Below, one piece after another: positions 7,478-16,256 of a stretch of 64,000 nucleotides of DNA. The notes beneath the pieces were generated by a model. It did no database searches, had not been told where the DNA came from, and saw nothing but the letters and a program-made list of their open reading frames with translations. The stretch is from RGIG1959 sp964564305. GTDB lineage: Bacteria > Bacillota > Clostridia > Oscillospirales > Acutalibacteraceae. Made by a program: the position numbers and the translations under genes. Position 1 is the stretch's first letter; each line of letters begins with the position of its first letter. The stretch lies in NCBI GenBank assembly GCA_964564305.1, contig CAZMAM010000001.1, positions 1 through 64,000 on the forward strand. The letters run 5' to 3'.

Positions 7478-8095
7478 TTATAAACTGTACATATTGTAAA
7501 AATCGTAATACCCGGGCGAATGAGCAAAGATGTCGGCAACCGACATACCCAGCGCGATAAACACCAGCAGAATAACCACAACAAGCACCACAATGACCAG
7601 CGTGATAATCAGCATGGCGCGGGAAAAGTTTTTCAGGTTTTGGGACCGGGTATTGCCGAACGCCCAAATCAACAGCAAAACAATGGGCAAAATGCCGCAA
7701 GTCAGCGAACCGCCGAAAGTGAGCAGCAGGGCAATCGCCACCCATTTGCCCACCGAAAGAATCTCTTCGGGGGGCTGCTGCCACTGGGGCGGCGGCGTTT
7801 GCTGCGAAGAAGCATACGGGGGCGGGGGCGGCGTTTGCCCGGACTGCTGCCACTGGGGCGGAGGCGCCTGCTGCGGAGCGGTATACGGCGGGGGCGGCGT
7901 CTGCCCGGGCTGCTGCCACCGGGGCGGCGGCGCTTGCTGCGAAGAAGCATACGGGGACGGGGACGGGGGCGGTGTCTGACGCGCAGGTTCCTGCGCATGG
8001 GGCGCCGGCTGACCGGAAACAGGCAGCGCGGCGCCGCAGGCGGGGCATACGCCCGCGCCTTGAGGAATTTCCGATCCGCAATAAGGACATTTCAT
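7478..8095 (-). CDS. Zinc-ribbon, proline/glutamine-repeat membrane protein
   Basis: The 205-residue protein starts MKCPYCGSEIPQGAGVCPAC, a two-knuckle zinc ribbon (CxxC...CxxC). It continues with a Pro/Gln/Trp-rich segment (residues about 45-120) built from imperfect repeats of the form QQAPPPxWQQPGQTPPPPY, and ends with two transmembrane helices (about 125-155 and 165-190). ATG 8095 is preceded by AAGGAGGGG. Zinc-ribbon plus disordered linker plus membrane anchor is a common layout in Clostridia, but no function is established. It sits 14 bases downstream of a DUF2752 membrane protein, and similar proteins often pair with DUF2752 genes. The repeat DNA is GC-rich and prone to length change. 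Confidence 0.75.
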   Translation of the reverse strand: MKCPYCGSEIPQGAGVCPACGAALPVSGQPAPHAQEPARQTPPPSPSPYASSQQAPPPRWQQPGQTPPPPYTAPQQAPPPQWQQSGQTPPPPPYASSQQTPPPQWQQPPEEILSVGKWVAIALLLTFGGSLTCGILPIVLLLIWAFGNTRSQNLKNFSRAMLIITLVIVVLVVVILLVFIALGMSVADIFAHSPGYYDFYNMYSL

Positions 8096-8109
8096 AAAAG
8101 AACCCCTCC

Positions 8110-8505
8110 TTAAAATGCATGGATTATCCGGCCTATCAGCGAATGGGCGAAATCCGGCATAATCACCGGATCGCGCCAAATCAGGCGGACAATATATACC
8201 AGAATATAAAGAACCGGGAGCGCCACCGTAAGGGCGTTAAGAATTTTGGGAGAAATCACTTTGGAAAGCGGGCGCATGTGAACGGGAATTAAAATGAGCA
8301 GCGGCGCCGGCAGGAAAAGGGGATGATAAGCGAACGCGGCGGCAAAATCGCCGTGCAATAACGCGCTCCATGCCCGGCTGACCCCGCACCCGGGGCAAGA
8401 AAAGCCCGTAATCCATTTAATCGGGCAGCGCCAGAACAAAAATATCGCAACCGCGGCGACGGCGGCGCCGATATGTATGAAAATCAAGCGCTTTCGCCGG
8501 CTCAC
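8110..8505 (-). CDS. DUF2752 family membrane protein
   Basis: The 131-residue protein has three predicted membrane helices and the DUF2752 signature CPGCGVSRAW (around residue 37-46), which follows the first helix. It starts with GTG, which overlaps the prfB stop as GTGA, so translation is coupled to prfB. The next gene downstream is a zinc-ribbon membrane protein, a frequent companion. The role is unknown; the paired cysteines suggest metal or redox chemistry at the membrane, which is inference only. Confidence 0.8.
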   Translation of the reverse strand: MSRRKRLIFIHIGAAVAAVAIFLFWRCPIKWITGFSCPGCGVSRAWSALLHGDFAAAFAYHPLFLPAPLLILIPVHMRPLSKVISPKILNALTVALPVLYILVYIVRLIWRDPVIMPDFAHSLIGRIIHAF

Positions 8506-9632
8506 GACGGCTCACCCGAGGAAAGCGTACCGTTGGCCGCCGCCTTGAGGTACGCATTGATAAACCCGTCCAAATCCCCGTTCATCACGGCGGAAATGTT
8601 GCCGCTTTCGTAACCGGTGCGATGATCTTTCACCAGCGTATACGGCATAAAGATATAGGAACGAATCTGGCTGCCCCACGCGATTTGAGACTGATTGCCC
8701 TTGATGTCGTCTATTCTTTCCAAATGCTCCCGCTCTTTAATTTCCACCAATTTGGAGCGCAGCATCTTCATGGCGGTATCGCGGTTCTGGAACTGGCTGC
8801 GCTCTGTCTGGCAGGCGACGACGATTCCGGTGGGAATGTGCGTCAGGCGGACGGCAGAGGATGTTTTGTTGATATGCTGGCCGCCCGCGCCGCTGCTGCG
8901 AAACACATCCATCTTGATATCTTCCGGGCGGATTTCCACTTCCACGCTGTCATCTATCTCGGGAATCACTTCCACGGCGGAAAAAGAGGTGTGCCGCCTT
9001 CCGGACGCATCAAACGGGGAAATACGCACCAAACGGTGCACACCGGCCTCGCCCTTTAAATAACCGTAGGCGTTTTCGCCCTCAATTAAAATAGACGCGC
9101 TCTTAACGCCCGCTTCGTCCCCTTCCAGATAATCGAGAATTTGGTATTTATACCCGTTATTTTCCACCCACCGGGTGTACATGCGGTAGAGCATCTCCGC
9201 CCAATCCTGCGCTTCGGTGCCGCCCGCGCCCGCGTGAAACGTCATAATCACATTGTGGCTGTCGTATTCGCCGGTCAACAGAGTAGAAAGGCGCATCCGC
9301 TCGATTTCCTCCTGCACCTCCCGCACATCGGTTTCGCATTCTTCCAAAAGCGAGAGATCGCCCTCTTCGTTTGCCATTTCGATAAGGGTCAGCGTGTCGG
9401 AGAATCTTTCGCGCAATTTGCGGTACCCGTCCAGTTTACTGCGAAGTATCGCCGCCCGGCGCGTAACTTCCTGCGCGTGTTCCATATCGTCCCAAAAACC
9501 GTCCGACGCGCACGCGGCTTCCAATTCGTCCAGTTCGCGCTGCATTTGGCTTACCCCGACGGCATTAGCAAGATCGTTTAATTCCGGCTCGCTGCCCGCA
9601 AGCCGCTGCTTGAGCTCCTCAAATTGCAACAT
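8502..9632 (-). CDS. prfB: Peptide chain release factor 2
   Basis: This 376-residue factor reads UGA/UAA stops. It has the tripeptide anticodon SPF (ISPFDASGRR), which marks RF2 rather than RF1, and the peptidyl-hydrolysis motif GGQ in SSGAGGQHINKTSSAV. The gene is read through in a single frame from ATG 9632 (AAAAGGAG nine bases upstream). The CUU-UGA programmed +1 frameshift found near codon 25 in most bacterial prfB genes is absent. Autoregulation by UGA readthrough is therefore lost here. It is co-transcribed with the DUF2752 gene, with a four-base overlap. Confidence 0.95.
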   Translation of the reverse strand: MLQFEELKQRLAGSEPELNDLANAVGVSQMQRELDELEAACASDGFWDDMEHAQEVTRRAAILRSKLDGYRKLRERFSDTLTLIEMANEEGDLSLLEECETDVREVQEEIERMRLSTLLTGEYDSHNVIMTFHAGAGGTEAQDWAEMLYRMYTRWVENNGYKYQILDYLEGDEAGVKSASILIEGENAYGYLKGEAGVHRLVRISPFDASGRRHTSFSAVEVIPEIDDSVEVEIRPEDIKMDVFRSSGAGGQHINKTSSAVRLTHIPTGIVVACQTERSQFQNRDTAMKMLRSKLVEIKEREHLERIDDIKGNQSQIAWGSQIRSYIFMPYTLVKDHRTGYESGNISAVMNGDLDGFINAYLKAAANGTLSSGEPS

Positions 9633-9660
9633 TCCGTGTCGCTCCTTTTTCACCGTCTTT

Positions 9661-9689
9661 ATTATAAACGAAATTTCCCGCGCTTTCAA
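9661..9689 (-). promoter_or_regulatory. prfB promoter
   Basis: On the minus strand TTGAAA (9684-9689) and TATAAT (9661-9666) are separated by 17 bases, 29 bases upstream of the prfB start. A consensus -10 with optimal spacing makes this a strong housekeeping promoter. Confidence 0.75.
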
Positions 9690-9761
9690 CCTTTTTAAGA
9701 AATTTGAGAAAATTCTGCGGCCAAACGCCCGCCCGAACGCGGCGTTTTCCGGGCATGAAAA

Positions 9762-9787
9762 CGGGGTACCGGAAACCCGGTACCCCG
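9762..9787 (-). terminator. Terminator downstream of secDF
   Basis: CGGGGTACCGG and CCGGTACCCCG form an eleven-base stem with a tight loop, followed on the minus strand by TTTT. It lies about 115 bases past the secF stop and separates secDF from the prfB promoter. Confidence 0.75.
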
Positions 9788-9900
9788 AACATTCGCCATT
9801 TTGAAACCCGGCCGAACCTTCCAAATTCGCATTTCGGCCCGGCGAAACACGATTTTGCCGAAAAGCGCAAACAGACCGCAAAACCGAGTGAAAAACGAAT

Positions 9901-10848
9901 TTACGCCTTGGCTTTGCGCGGAGCCCTGGTTTTGGCTTTTGTCTGGCGGTGCTTGACCCATGCCGCCCACAGCGGGGAGCACAGAAACGTGGAGCTGTAA
10001 AATCCGGAAATCACGCCGAAAAGCAACGGAACCGAAAAGCTGATGATGGATTCGATATTTTGCGTGACGGCGACCACCACGATGGTCAGCACCACAATAC
10101 ACGTGGTGATGCTGGTGTTCAGTGTGCGGCGGAACGACTGCCGCAGGCTGAGGTTGACCACTTCATCGATATCCGCTTTTTCGCCCATATGGCGGCGGTT
10201 TTCACGGATTCTGTCGTAAATGACGATGGTGTCGTTGAGCGAATACCCCAAGATGGTGAGCATCACCGCAACAAAGTTGTCGTTGAGCGGAATGCGGAAA
10301 ATCACAAACGAGAAATACACAATCAGCAAATCGTGAATCAAGGCGGCAATGGCGGCAATCGCGGCGGAGAGACCGCCTATCTTGCGGAACCGAAGCGCCA
10401 CGTAGACAATCAAAAACAAGGAAGCAAGCCCGGTGGCGACCAGACATTTGACAAAGAACAGCGACCCTACCGTGGGGCTTAAGGAGTTCGCATCCACCAA
10501 AGAGAGCTGATTGTCCGCGTATTGCTTGGCAGCGGCTTCTTCCGTTGCCTGCTGCTGATCCAAAGTGACTTCCTGCGTGCTGTACACATTCAGCAGCTGA
10601 ACGCTGCCGTTGTTGGAAAGCTCCGTGGTGGCGTTGGAACCCAATTGCTGCGTAAAGAAGGTGTTGGCGGCCGCCGTATCGATCTGACCGGTGTAACTGA
10701 ATTTCAGCACGGTGCCGCCCTTAAACGCGACGTCCATCTCCACGCCGAAAATCAGATTGACCAAAAGCCCAACCGCCATAATGCAAATGCTGATAATCAA
10801 GCAAATTTTGCGCGACTTGATAAAATCGATGGAAACATTGTTAATCAT
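9901..10848 (-). CDS. secF: Protein translocase subunit SecF
   Basis: The 315-residue membrane protein has the SecF layout: a first helix, an extracellular domain with FKGGTVLKFSYTG, then a block of five helices with the conserved LGYSLNDTIVIYDRIRENRR and RTLNTSITT motifs. With SecD it uses the proton gradient to pull secreted proteins across the membrane after SecA. Its ATG overlaps the secD stop (ATGA). The extracellular domain contains a Gln/Ala-rich insertion around residues 90-115, as often in Clostridia. A basic tail ends the protein. Confidence 0.95.
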   Translation of the reverse strand: MINNVSIDFIKSRKICLIISICIMAVGLLVNLIFGVEMDVAFKGGTVLKFSYTGQIDTAAANTFFTQQLGSNATTELSNNGSVQLLNVYSTQEVTLDQQQATEEAAAKQYADNQLSLVDANSLSPTVGSLFFVKCLVATGLASLFLIVYVALRFRKIGGLSAAIAAIAALIHDLLIVYFSFVIFRIPLNDNFVAVMLTILGYSLNDTIVIYDRIRENRRHMGEKADIDEVVNLSLRQSFRRTLNTSITTCIVVLTIVVVAVTQNIESIISFSVPLLFGVISGFYSSTFLCSPLWAAWVKHRQTKAKTRAPRKAKA

Positions 10849-12230
10849 TTGCGCTCACCTCCATACAGCCACGGATTGCGGAAAATCTTAAACCGCGAAA
10901 CGGAGCGGAGCATCAAACGGGAGAGCGCAATACCCATCACAAAGTTCAGCACCACGCCGACGAACAGGGTATACCCGAACGAATATACCATGCCGGTTGT
11001 GGAGGCCGGGAACATAAACAGCGCCCAGGAAAGCACCGTCGCCCAGAAGCTGGAGGGCGGGCCGAACACACCCATGAGCACCACGGCCACAATAAGCACC
11101 GTGATGTTGCCGTCGAAAATCGCCCAGAAGGAATTCTTCGAGCCGGCGCGAATGGCGCCGTCGATGGTCTTCCCGCGGCGGATTTCCTCGCGGACGCGCT
11201 CCGCCGTAATCACGTTGGCGTCTACGCCGATGCCGATGGAGAGGATAATGCCCGCGATGCCGGGCAAGGTGAGGGTGAAGCTGTCGAACACGCCGAAATA
11301 ACCGGAAATGGCCGCCAAAGAACCCGAAACCTGCCCCATCAGGGCAATCACCGCCACCACGCCGGGCAGGCGGTACCACAGAATCACATAGACGGCAACC
11401 AGCACAAACGCGATAATCCCGGCAATCACCATCACATTGAGCGCCTGTTCGCCCAATGTCGGCGAAAGGGTGGCGAAGGAAGTCGCCTTAATCGCGAAGG
11501 GCAGCGCGCCGGCGTTGATGTTGTTCGCCAATTGCTGCGCATCGGTAAACGTCCCCAGCGTGCCGCCGGAAATCACCGCCACACCGTCGGTGATGTGCGC
11601 CTGAACCTGCGGGGCGCTGATCATGGTTTCGTCCAGCCAGATGGAAATCTGCCCGTTGGTGGCAAGCTGCTGCTGGGTGGCGTCGGCAAACGCCTGTACC
11701 GCGTCTCCTTGAAGCGTAAGGCGAACCACCGGCTCGCTCTGGCCGGAATCGTCTGTTTGCCAAACGGCTTCCGCCTTGGAAACGCCGTCACCCGTTAAAA
11801 CCGGTTCGCCGGTTTTTTCGGTGCCGATATAAAAGGCCAATTCCGCTGTCTGGCCCAATTCCTCAATCGCCTTTGAGGCGTCGTAATCCGCTTCGTCGCT
11901 CTGCCACGGGAACCGGACAATCACCTGCTGATTGTTCACGTCCGCGTAGCACTCGTAATCGGTGATATTCTGCCCGACCAGCCGCTGTTCAATGATGGCC
12001 TTAATCGCGTTCACCTGATCCTCGTCGGCGTTGATGTTTTCATCTTCCGGACCAAAGGTGACGTCCACGCCGCCGCGAATATCGATGCCGAAACGAATAT
12101 CCGCAGCGCCCCGTATGATGGTGTCGCGCCGGTCTCCGTATTGCTTATATACGCCGAAAACCGAGGTGACCGTCAGGGCAACAATAAACAGCGCCACAAC
12201 GAAAAAGACCCATTTCGGTGTTCTCTTCAT
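10845..12230 (-). CDS. secD: Protein translocase subunit SecD
   Basis: The 461-residue protein has an N-terminal helix, a long extracellular domain with the family motif FGIDIRGGVDV, and a C-terminal six-helix block containing GIGVDANVITAERVREE. I chose ATG 12230 because GGAGG lies eight bases upstream; an ATG two codons earlier is too close to that site. It is the first gene of a secD-secF operon with a four-base overlap. A full MITE-like repeat copy sits about 70 bases upstream of the gene, in the region where its promoter should be. Confidence 0.95.
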   Translation of the reverse strand: MKRTPKWVFFVVALFIVALTVTSVFGVYKQYGDRRDTIIRGAADIRFGIDIRGGVDVTFGPEDENINADEDQVNAIKAIIEQRLVGQNITDYECYADVNNQQVIVRFPWQSDEADYDASKAIEELGQTAELAFYIGTEKTGEPVLTGDGVSKAEAVWQTDDSGQSEPVVRLTLQGDAVQAFADATQQQLATNGQISIWLDETMISAPQVQAHITDGVAVISGGTLGTFTDAQQLANNINAGALPFAIKATSFATLSPTLGEQALNVMVIAGIIAFVLVAVYVILWYRLPGVVAVIALMGQVSGSLAAISGYFGVFDSFTLTLPGIAGIILSIGIGVDANVITAERVREEIRRGKTIDGAIRAGSKNSFWAIFDGNITVLIVAVVLMGVFGPPSSFWATVLSWALFMFPASTTGMVYSFGYTLFVGVVLNFVMGIALSRLMLRSVSRFKIFRNPWLYGGERK

Positions 12231-12300
12231 CGGCATGCCCTCCAACCGTACACTGTAATGTGAGAAAAAAAGTTTGCACAAGGCTTATTCGCGCAAAACA

Positions 12301-12479
12301 TAAGGCAACACCGCACAAAGACCGGCTACCGCCTTTGTCGCTCAATGACCGGGCGTCTTTTCCGACATATATTACAAAAATCCTCGGCAATACACAAAGT
12401 ATTCCCTGCGGTTTTTGTTTCATCTGACGAAAAATCCGCTCCCGTATATGAACGACAATCTTTATGCGGTGTTGCCTTA
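12301..12479. repeat. Full copy of a MITE-like repeat, 179 bp
   Basis: The element is bounded by inverted repeats: TAAGGCAACACCGCAC on the left and, reverse-complemented, TAAGGCAACACCGCAT on the right, with 20 of 21 terminal bases matching. No protein is encoded. Its left part (ACCGGCT, GCCTTTGTCGCTC) and right part (GATTGTCGTTCATAT on the complementary strand) each recur in other intergenic copies in this window. It lies between secD and the aminotransferase gene. The size, terminal repeats and dispersal fit a non-autonomous transposable element. Confidence 0.75.
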
Positions 12480-12580
12480 ACTGCTCTATTATACAGGGAA
12501 ACGCCGGAGATGTCAATTGCCTCACCGGCGTTTTTTCAAAAATCCGGCACAAGCCGGTTATGGCGCTTTTTTGCGGCAAT

Positions 12581-13882
12581 TTAAACGGCCCTGCTTGCGG
12601 CTTCACTCTCCTCAATCCATTTTTCCAACGCCGCCAGTTCCGCGCACAGGCAAAACAGTTCCATTCCCAGCGCAAGTTCCTGCATGGGCGGGAAGGTGGG
12701 CGCCAAGCGCAGGTTGCTGTCGGCGGGATCGTGCCCGTAAGGGAACGTGGCGCCCGCATCCGTAATCACGACGCCCGCCCGCCGCAGCAAAGCGGCCGTC
12801 TTTTTGGCGGTGCCCGGGTAGAGATTCACGCTGATAAAATACCCGCCGTTGGGGCGGCGCCACGAAGCGATGCCCTTGCCACCCAGCTTTTGTGAAAGCG
12901 TATCCAGCACCAGCGCAAAGCGCGGCGCCAAGATGGCGGCGTGACGCTTCATATGATTGCGAATGCCGTTCGCGTCCCCGAAAAAGCGAACGTGCCGCAG
13001 CATATTCAACTTATCCGGCCCGATGGTCTGCACCGCGATGCGTTTTCGGATATCCTCCAGATTGCGCGGGGAGGCCGTAAGCGCGGCAAGCCCGGATCCG
13101 GGAAAACTAATCTTGGAAGTGGAGGCAAATTCTATGAACAAATCCTCTTTTCCCGTTTTTTCGGCCTCGCGAAAAATATTTAACAATGTGTCCGGCGTAT
13201 CCGTGAGGTGATGGACGCAGTAGGCGTTGTCCCACATCACGCGGAAATCCTCCGCGGCCGGGTTCAGCGCCGCAAAGCGGCGAACCGTTTCGTCGCTGTA
13301 GGTGATGCCTTCCGGGTTGGAATACATCGGCACGCACCAAATGCCTTTTACGAGCGGATCACGAATTTCGCGCTCTACCGCATCCATATCCGGGCCTTCC
13401 GGCGTCATGGGTACCGGCGTCATGCGGATGCCGAAATACTCCGTCACGGAAAAATGGCGGTCGTACCCCGGAACCGGGCACAAAAACCGCACGTTCCCCT
13501 GCCTGCTCCAAGGGATACCGCCGCAAACGCCTTTGGCGTAGGCGGAGCCGATGTAATCGAACATCATATTCAGGCTGGAATTGCCCCCCACAATCACCCG
13601 TTCGGGCGGCACGTCCAGCAAATCCGCAAACATCCGCCTTGCCTCGGGGATGCCGTCGGGCATGCCGTAATTGCGGGTATCCGTTCCGTCCGCCGCGCGG
13701 TAACCGTCCCGCGCGTTCACACATTCCAGCATCTCCAAGGTTAAATCGAGCTGCTGCGCGCACGGCTTTCCCCGCGACATATCCAAAGATAACCCCTTTT
13801 GGCAATACGCCTCGTATTGCGCGAGAAGCTCTTTTCTGCGCGCTTCCCAAAACGATTTTGAACGATGACAATAACTTTCCAT
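12581..13882 (-). CDS. Aspartate aminotransferase of the Ic / Aminotran_MocR type
   Basis: This 433-residue PLP-dependent fold-type I aminotransferase matches the group with LSRGKP-like MSRGKPCAQQLDL at the N-terminus, GGNSSLNMMFD (phosphate-binding region), CPVPGYDRHF, YSNPEGITYSDE and the lysine-bearing EFASTSKISFPGSG. In better-known relatives this subgroup is an aspartate aminotransferase that interconverts aspartate/2-oxoglutarate and oxaloacetate/glutamate. Substrate choice here is inferred from family. It appears monocistronic, flanked by intergenic repeats on both sides. ATG 13882 has AAGGATGG upstream. Confidence 0.85.
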   Translation of the reverse strand: MESYCHRSKSFWEARRKELLAQYEAYCQKGLSLDMSRGKPCAQQLDLTLEMLECVNARDGYRAADGTDTRNYGMPDGIPEARRMFADLLDVPPERVIVGGNSSLNMMFDYIGSAYAKGVCGGIPWSRQGNVRFLCPVPGYDRHFSVTEYFGIRMTPVPMTPEGPDMDAVEREIRDPLVKGIWCVPMYSNPEGITYSDETVRRFAALNPAAEDFRVMWDNAYCVHHLTDTPDTLLNIFREAEKTGKEDLFIEFASTSKISFPGSGLAALTASPRNLEDIRKRIAVQTIGPDKLNMLRHVRFFGDANGIRNHMKRHAAILAPRFALVLDTLSQKLGGKGIASWRRPNGGYFISVNLYPGTAKKTAALLRRAGVVITDAGATFPYGHDPADSNLRLAPTFPPMQELALGMELFCLCAELAALEKWIEESEAASRAV

Positions 13883-14191
13883 CGGCCGATTCCATCCTTT
13901 ATTCTGCGGCAGCGCCGCGTGCGTGCCGGCTGCCGCTTATTTAAACACACTTTTTTCCTACGACAACACGGCGCAAAAACCGGCTGCCGCTTAATTATAC
14001 ACTTAATTATACAATTAATTATATATTTTCCGATATTGACTTTCCAAACCGCGGAGCATTGTACCGCAAAACGGGAATTTTTGCAAGTTGTTTTTTCTTT
14101 TCCTGCAAAATCGGGTGTGAAAAGCGCTTTTTTTGCGAATTTTTGCGAAAAATGCGCGCGGGTATGCCGAAATTCGGGAATTTTCGGCGGA
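13883..14191. other. Gene-free divergent region with repeat fragments
   Basis: Between the aminotransferase and transketolase genes I see no coding sequence. A fragment of the dispersed repeat (GACAACACGGCGCAAAAACCGGCTGCCG, at about 13960-13989) is preceded by a second copy of its inner part CCGGCTGCCGCTTA (13924-13937). The rest is A+T-rich and contains repeated ATTATACA/TTAATTATA words around 13994-14025. Confidence 0.5.
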
Positions 14192-14219
14192 TTGCTTTTC
14201 TTTTGGGCAAAATTATGAT
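14192..14219 (+). promoter_or_regulatory. Candidate promoter of the transketolase pair
   Basis: TTGCTT (14192-14197), 16 bases, TATGAT (14214-14219). It lies about 120 bases upstream of the start codon, leaving a long leader in which I see no recognisable riboswitch. Confidence 0.5.
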
Positions 14220-14340
14220 ATACTACTTTTTGCCGGGGAACCGGTTTCCGAACACCCGGGCGGCGCATTGCGCCGCTTTGCACGGGTACGCGGATAGACG
14301 AGTGGATTCGAAAAATTTAGCGAAAGGGCGGAGATTTTGT

Positions 14341-15186
14341 TTGGACAATTGCCGAAATAAACGCCTGCACATCCTTGCCGCGCGCATACGTCTGCTTGCG
14401 CTGGAGGGAACCTGTTGCGCCAAAAGCGGGCACCCGGGCGGTTCGCTCTCGGCGGCGGACGCGCTTTGTGCCCTCTATTTTGAGCAAATGCGCATCGATC
14501 CCCGGCACCCGGACGATCCCAATCGGGACCGGTTCGTGCTCTCCAAAGGGCACGCGGCGCCCGCGTATTACGCGGCGCTCGCGCTTCGCGGGTATTTCCC
14601 CACCGAGGAGCTTCGCTCGCTTCGCCACACGGGGGCGCTGCTTCAAGGGCACCCGGATATGAAGACCGTCCCCGGGGTGGATATGTCCACCGGCTCGCTG
14701 GGGCAGGGATTTTCCGCCGCCGCGGGCATGGCGCTCGCCGGAAAGCTCAACGGCGCCGGGTACCGCGTGTACACGCTCCTCGGAGACGGGGAACTGGAAG
14801 AAGGGCAGGTTTGGGAAGCGGCGATGTTCGCCGCCCACAAGCGGCTGAACAACTTATGCGTCCTTATCGACAACAACGGCTTGCAGATTGACGGCAAATT
14901 GGAAGAAGTCAATTCCCCTTACCCCATTGCGGAAAAATTTCAGGCATTCGGCTTTGAAACCGTCGAAATTGACGGCCACGATTTCGCGCAGTTAGAGAGC
15001 GCGTTCCACGCCGCCGAAAAGAGCGAAAAGCCCTTTGCCGCGGTGATGAAAACGGTAAAGGGCAAGGGCGTATCCTTTATGGAAAACCGGGCCGAATGGC
15101 ACGGCGTCGCGCCGAACCGGGAACAGTTCGAGGCCGCGCAGGCGCAGTTGAATGCGGAAATTGCCCGGTGGGAAAAGGAGGCGTGA
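14341..15186 (+). CDS. Transketolase, N-terminal subunit
   Basis: The 281-residue protein is the thiamine-diphosphate-binding half of a split transketolase. It shows SGHPGGSLSAADALCALYF, LSKGHAAPAYYAAL, the ThDP motif GDGELEEGQVWEA...NNLCVLIDNNG and WHGVAPN near the end. The start is TTG 14341, with GGCGGAG seven bases before it; upstream in-frame ATGs would add an unconserved leader. The partner subunit begins three bases after its stop. Together they transfer two-carbon ketol units in the non-oxidative pentose phosphate pathway. Confidence 0.9.
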   Translation: MDNCRNKRLHILAARIRLLALEGTCCAKSGHPGGSLSAADALCALYFEQMRIDPRHPDDPNRDRFVLSKGHAAPAYYAALALRGYFPTEELRSLRHTGALLQGHPDMKTVPGVDMSTGSLGQGFSAAAGMALAGKLNGAGYRVYTLLGDGELEEGQVWEAAMFAAHKRLNNLCVLIDNNGLQIDGKLEEVNSPYPIAEKFQAFGFETVEIDGHDFAQLESAFHAAEKSEKPFAAVMKTVKGKGVSFMENRAEWHGVAPNREQFEAAQAQLNAEIARWEKEA

Positions 15187-15189
15187 GCG

Positions 15190-16143
15190 ATGGCGGAAAA
15201 CAAAACGGCGGCCACCCGGGAAGGATACGGGCAGGCGCTGACGGAACTTGCGAAAACGCGGGAAGATTTGGTGGTGCTGGACGCGGATCTGGCCGCCGCC
15301 ACCCAGACGGCAATCTTTAAAAACGCGTACCCCGAACGCTTTTTTGACGCGGGCATAGCAGAGAGCAATATGATGAGCGTGGCGGCGGGTTTGGCCGCGT
15401 GCGGCAAATTGGTATTTGCCTCCTCTTTCGCGATGTTTGCCGCCGGACGCGCCTTTGAGCAGGTGCGCAATTCCATCGGGTACCCGCACCTCAACGTGAA
15501 AATCGGCGCGACACACGCCGGCGTTTCGGTGGGAGAGGACGGCGCGACCCACCAATGCTGTGAGGATATCGCGCTGATGCGCACCATCCCGGGCATGGTG
15601 ATTTTGAACCCCGCCGATTATTACGAAGCCAAACAGGCGGTTTTCGCCGCCGCGCAATGGGACGGGCCGGTGTATTTGCGGTTCGGGCGGCTTGCGGTGG
15701 AACCCGTCTTCGCGGGGGATGAGCCGTTCGCCATCGGAAAGGCCTTTCGCCTTACCCAAGGGCGCGACGTGACAATTATCGCGACCGGGCTTTTGGTTCG
15801 GGAGGCGCTGGCCGCCGCCGAAAGCTTAAAAGCGGACGGAATTTCGGCGCGGGTGGTGGATATGTCCACCGTAAAGCCGCTGGATAAGGAAGAAGTGCTC
15901 GCCGCAGCGAAAGAGACGGGCGCCATCGTCACCGCAGAAGAACACAGCATTATCGGCGGGCTGGGCGGCGCGGTGGCGGAAACCGTGTGCGAAACGGTTC
16001 CCGTCCCCGTGCTTCGCGTGGGCGTAAACGACTGCTTCGGCAAATCCGGCCCCGCCAAAGAACTGCTGCAAGCGTTCGGACTGTGCGCCGAAAACATCGC
16101 CCAAAAAGCCCGGGAAGCCGTCGCAAAAAAATCGCGCGGATAA
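15190..16143 (+). CDS. Transketolase, C-terminal subunit
   Basis: The 317-residue protein carries the pyrimidine-binding and C-terminal domains of transketolase: RFFDAGIAESNMMSVAAGLA (with the catalytic Glu that activates ThDP), THAGVSVGEDGATHQ, and the C-terminal domain with VVDMSTVKPLDKE and EEHSIIGGLGGAVAE. It follows the N-terminal subunit with a three-base gap. Split transketolases of this size pair are usual in Clostridia and archaea. DXS-like synthases share this fold, but the order and lengths here fit transketolase. Confidence 0.9.
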   Translation: MAENKTAATREGYGQALTELAKTREDLVVLDADLAAATQTAIFKNAYPERFFDAGIAESNMMSVAAGLAACGKLVFASSFAMFAAGRAFEQVRNSIGYPHLNVKIGATHAGVSVGEDGATHQCCEDIALMRTIPGMVILNPADYYEAKQAVFAAAQWDGPVYLRFGRLAVEPVFAGDEPFAIGKAFRLTQGRDVTIIATGLLVREALAAAESLKADGISARVVDMSTVKPLDKEEVLAAAKETGAIVTAEEHSIIGGLGGAVAETVCETVPVPVLRVGVNDCFGKSGPAKELLQAFGLCAENIAQKAREAVAKKSRG

Positions 16144-16148
16144 AATCT

Positions 16149-16175
16149 TTAGGCAACACCACACGCCAAATACCG
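16149..16175 (+). repeat. Short fragment of the dispersed repeat
   Basis: TTTAGGCAACACCACACGCC resembles the terminal repeat AAGGCAACACCGCAC. Only the end of the element is recognisable, directly after the transketolase stop. Confidence 0.5.
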
Positions 16176-16256
16176 GATATTTATATAGAATATATAAAGC
16201 CTTATCATTTCCCCCGCCCTGCCATGGATGCGGGGGATTTTTTGCCCGGACCGGGA

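Noticed and set aside
7227..8120. Long N-terminal extension of rlmD rich in Ala, Pro, Arg and Cys
   Set aside because: It is the proline-repeat gene 7478-8095 read in another frame plus intergenic DNA. rlmD has a TTG start with a proper ribosome binding site at 7226 and normal length from there.
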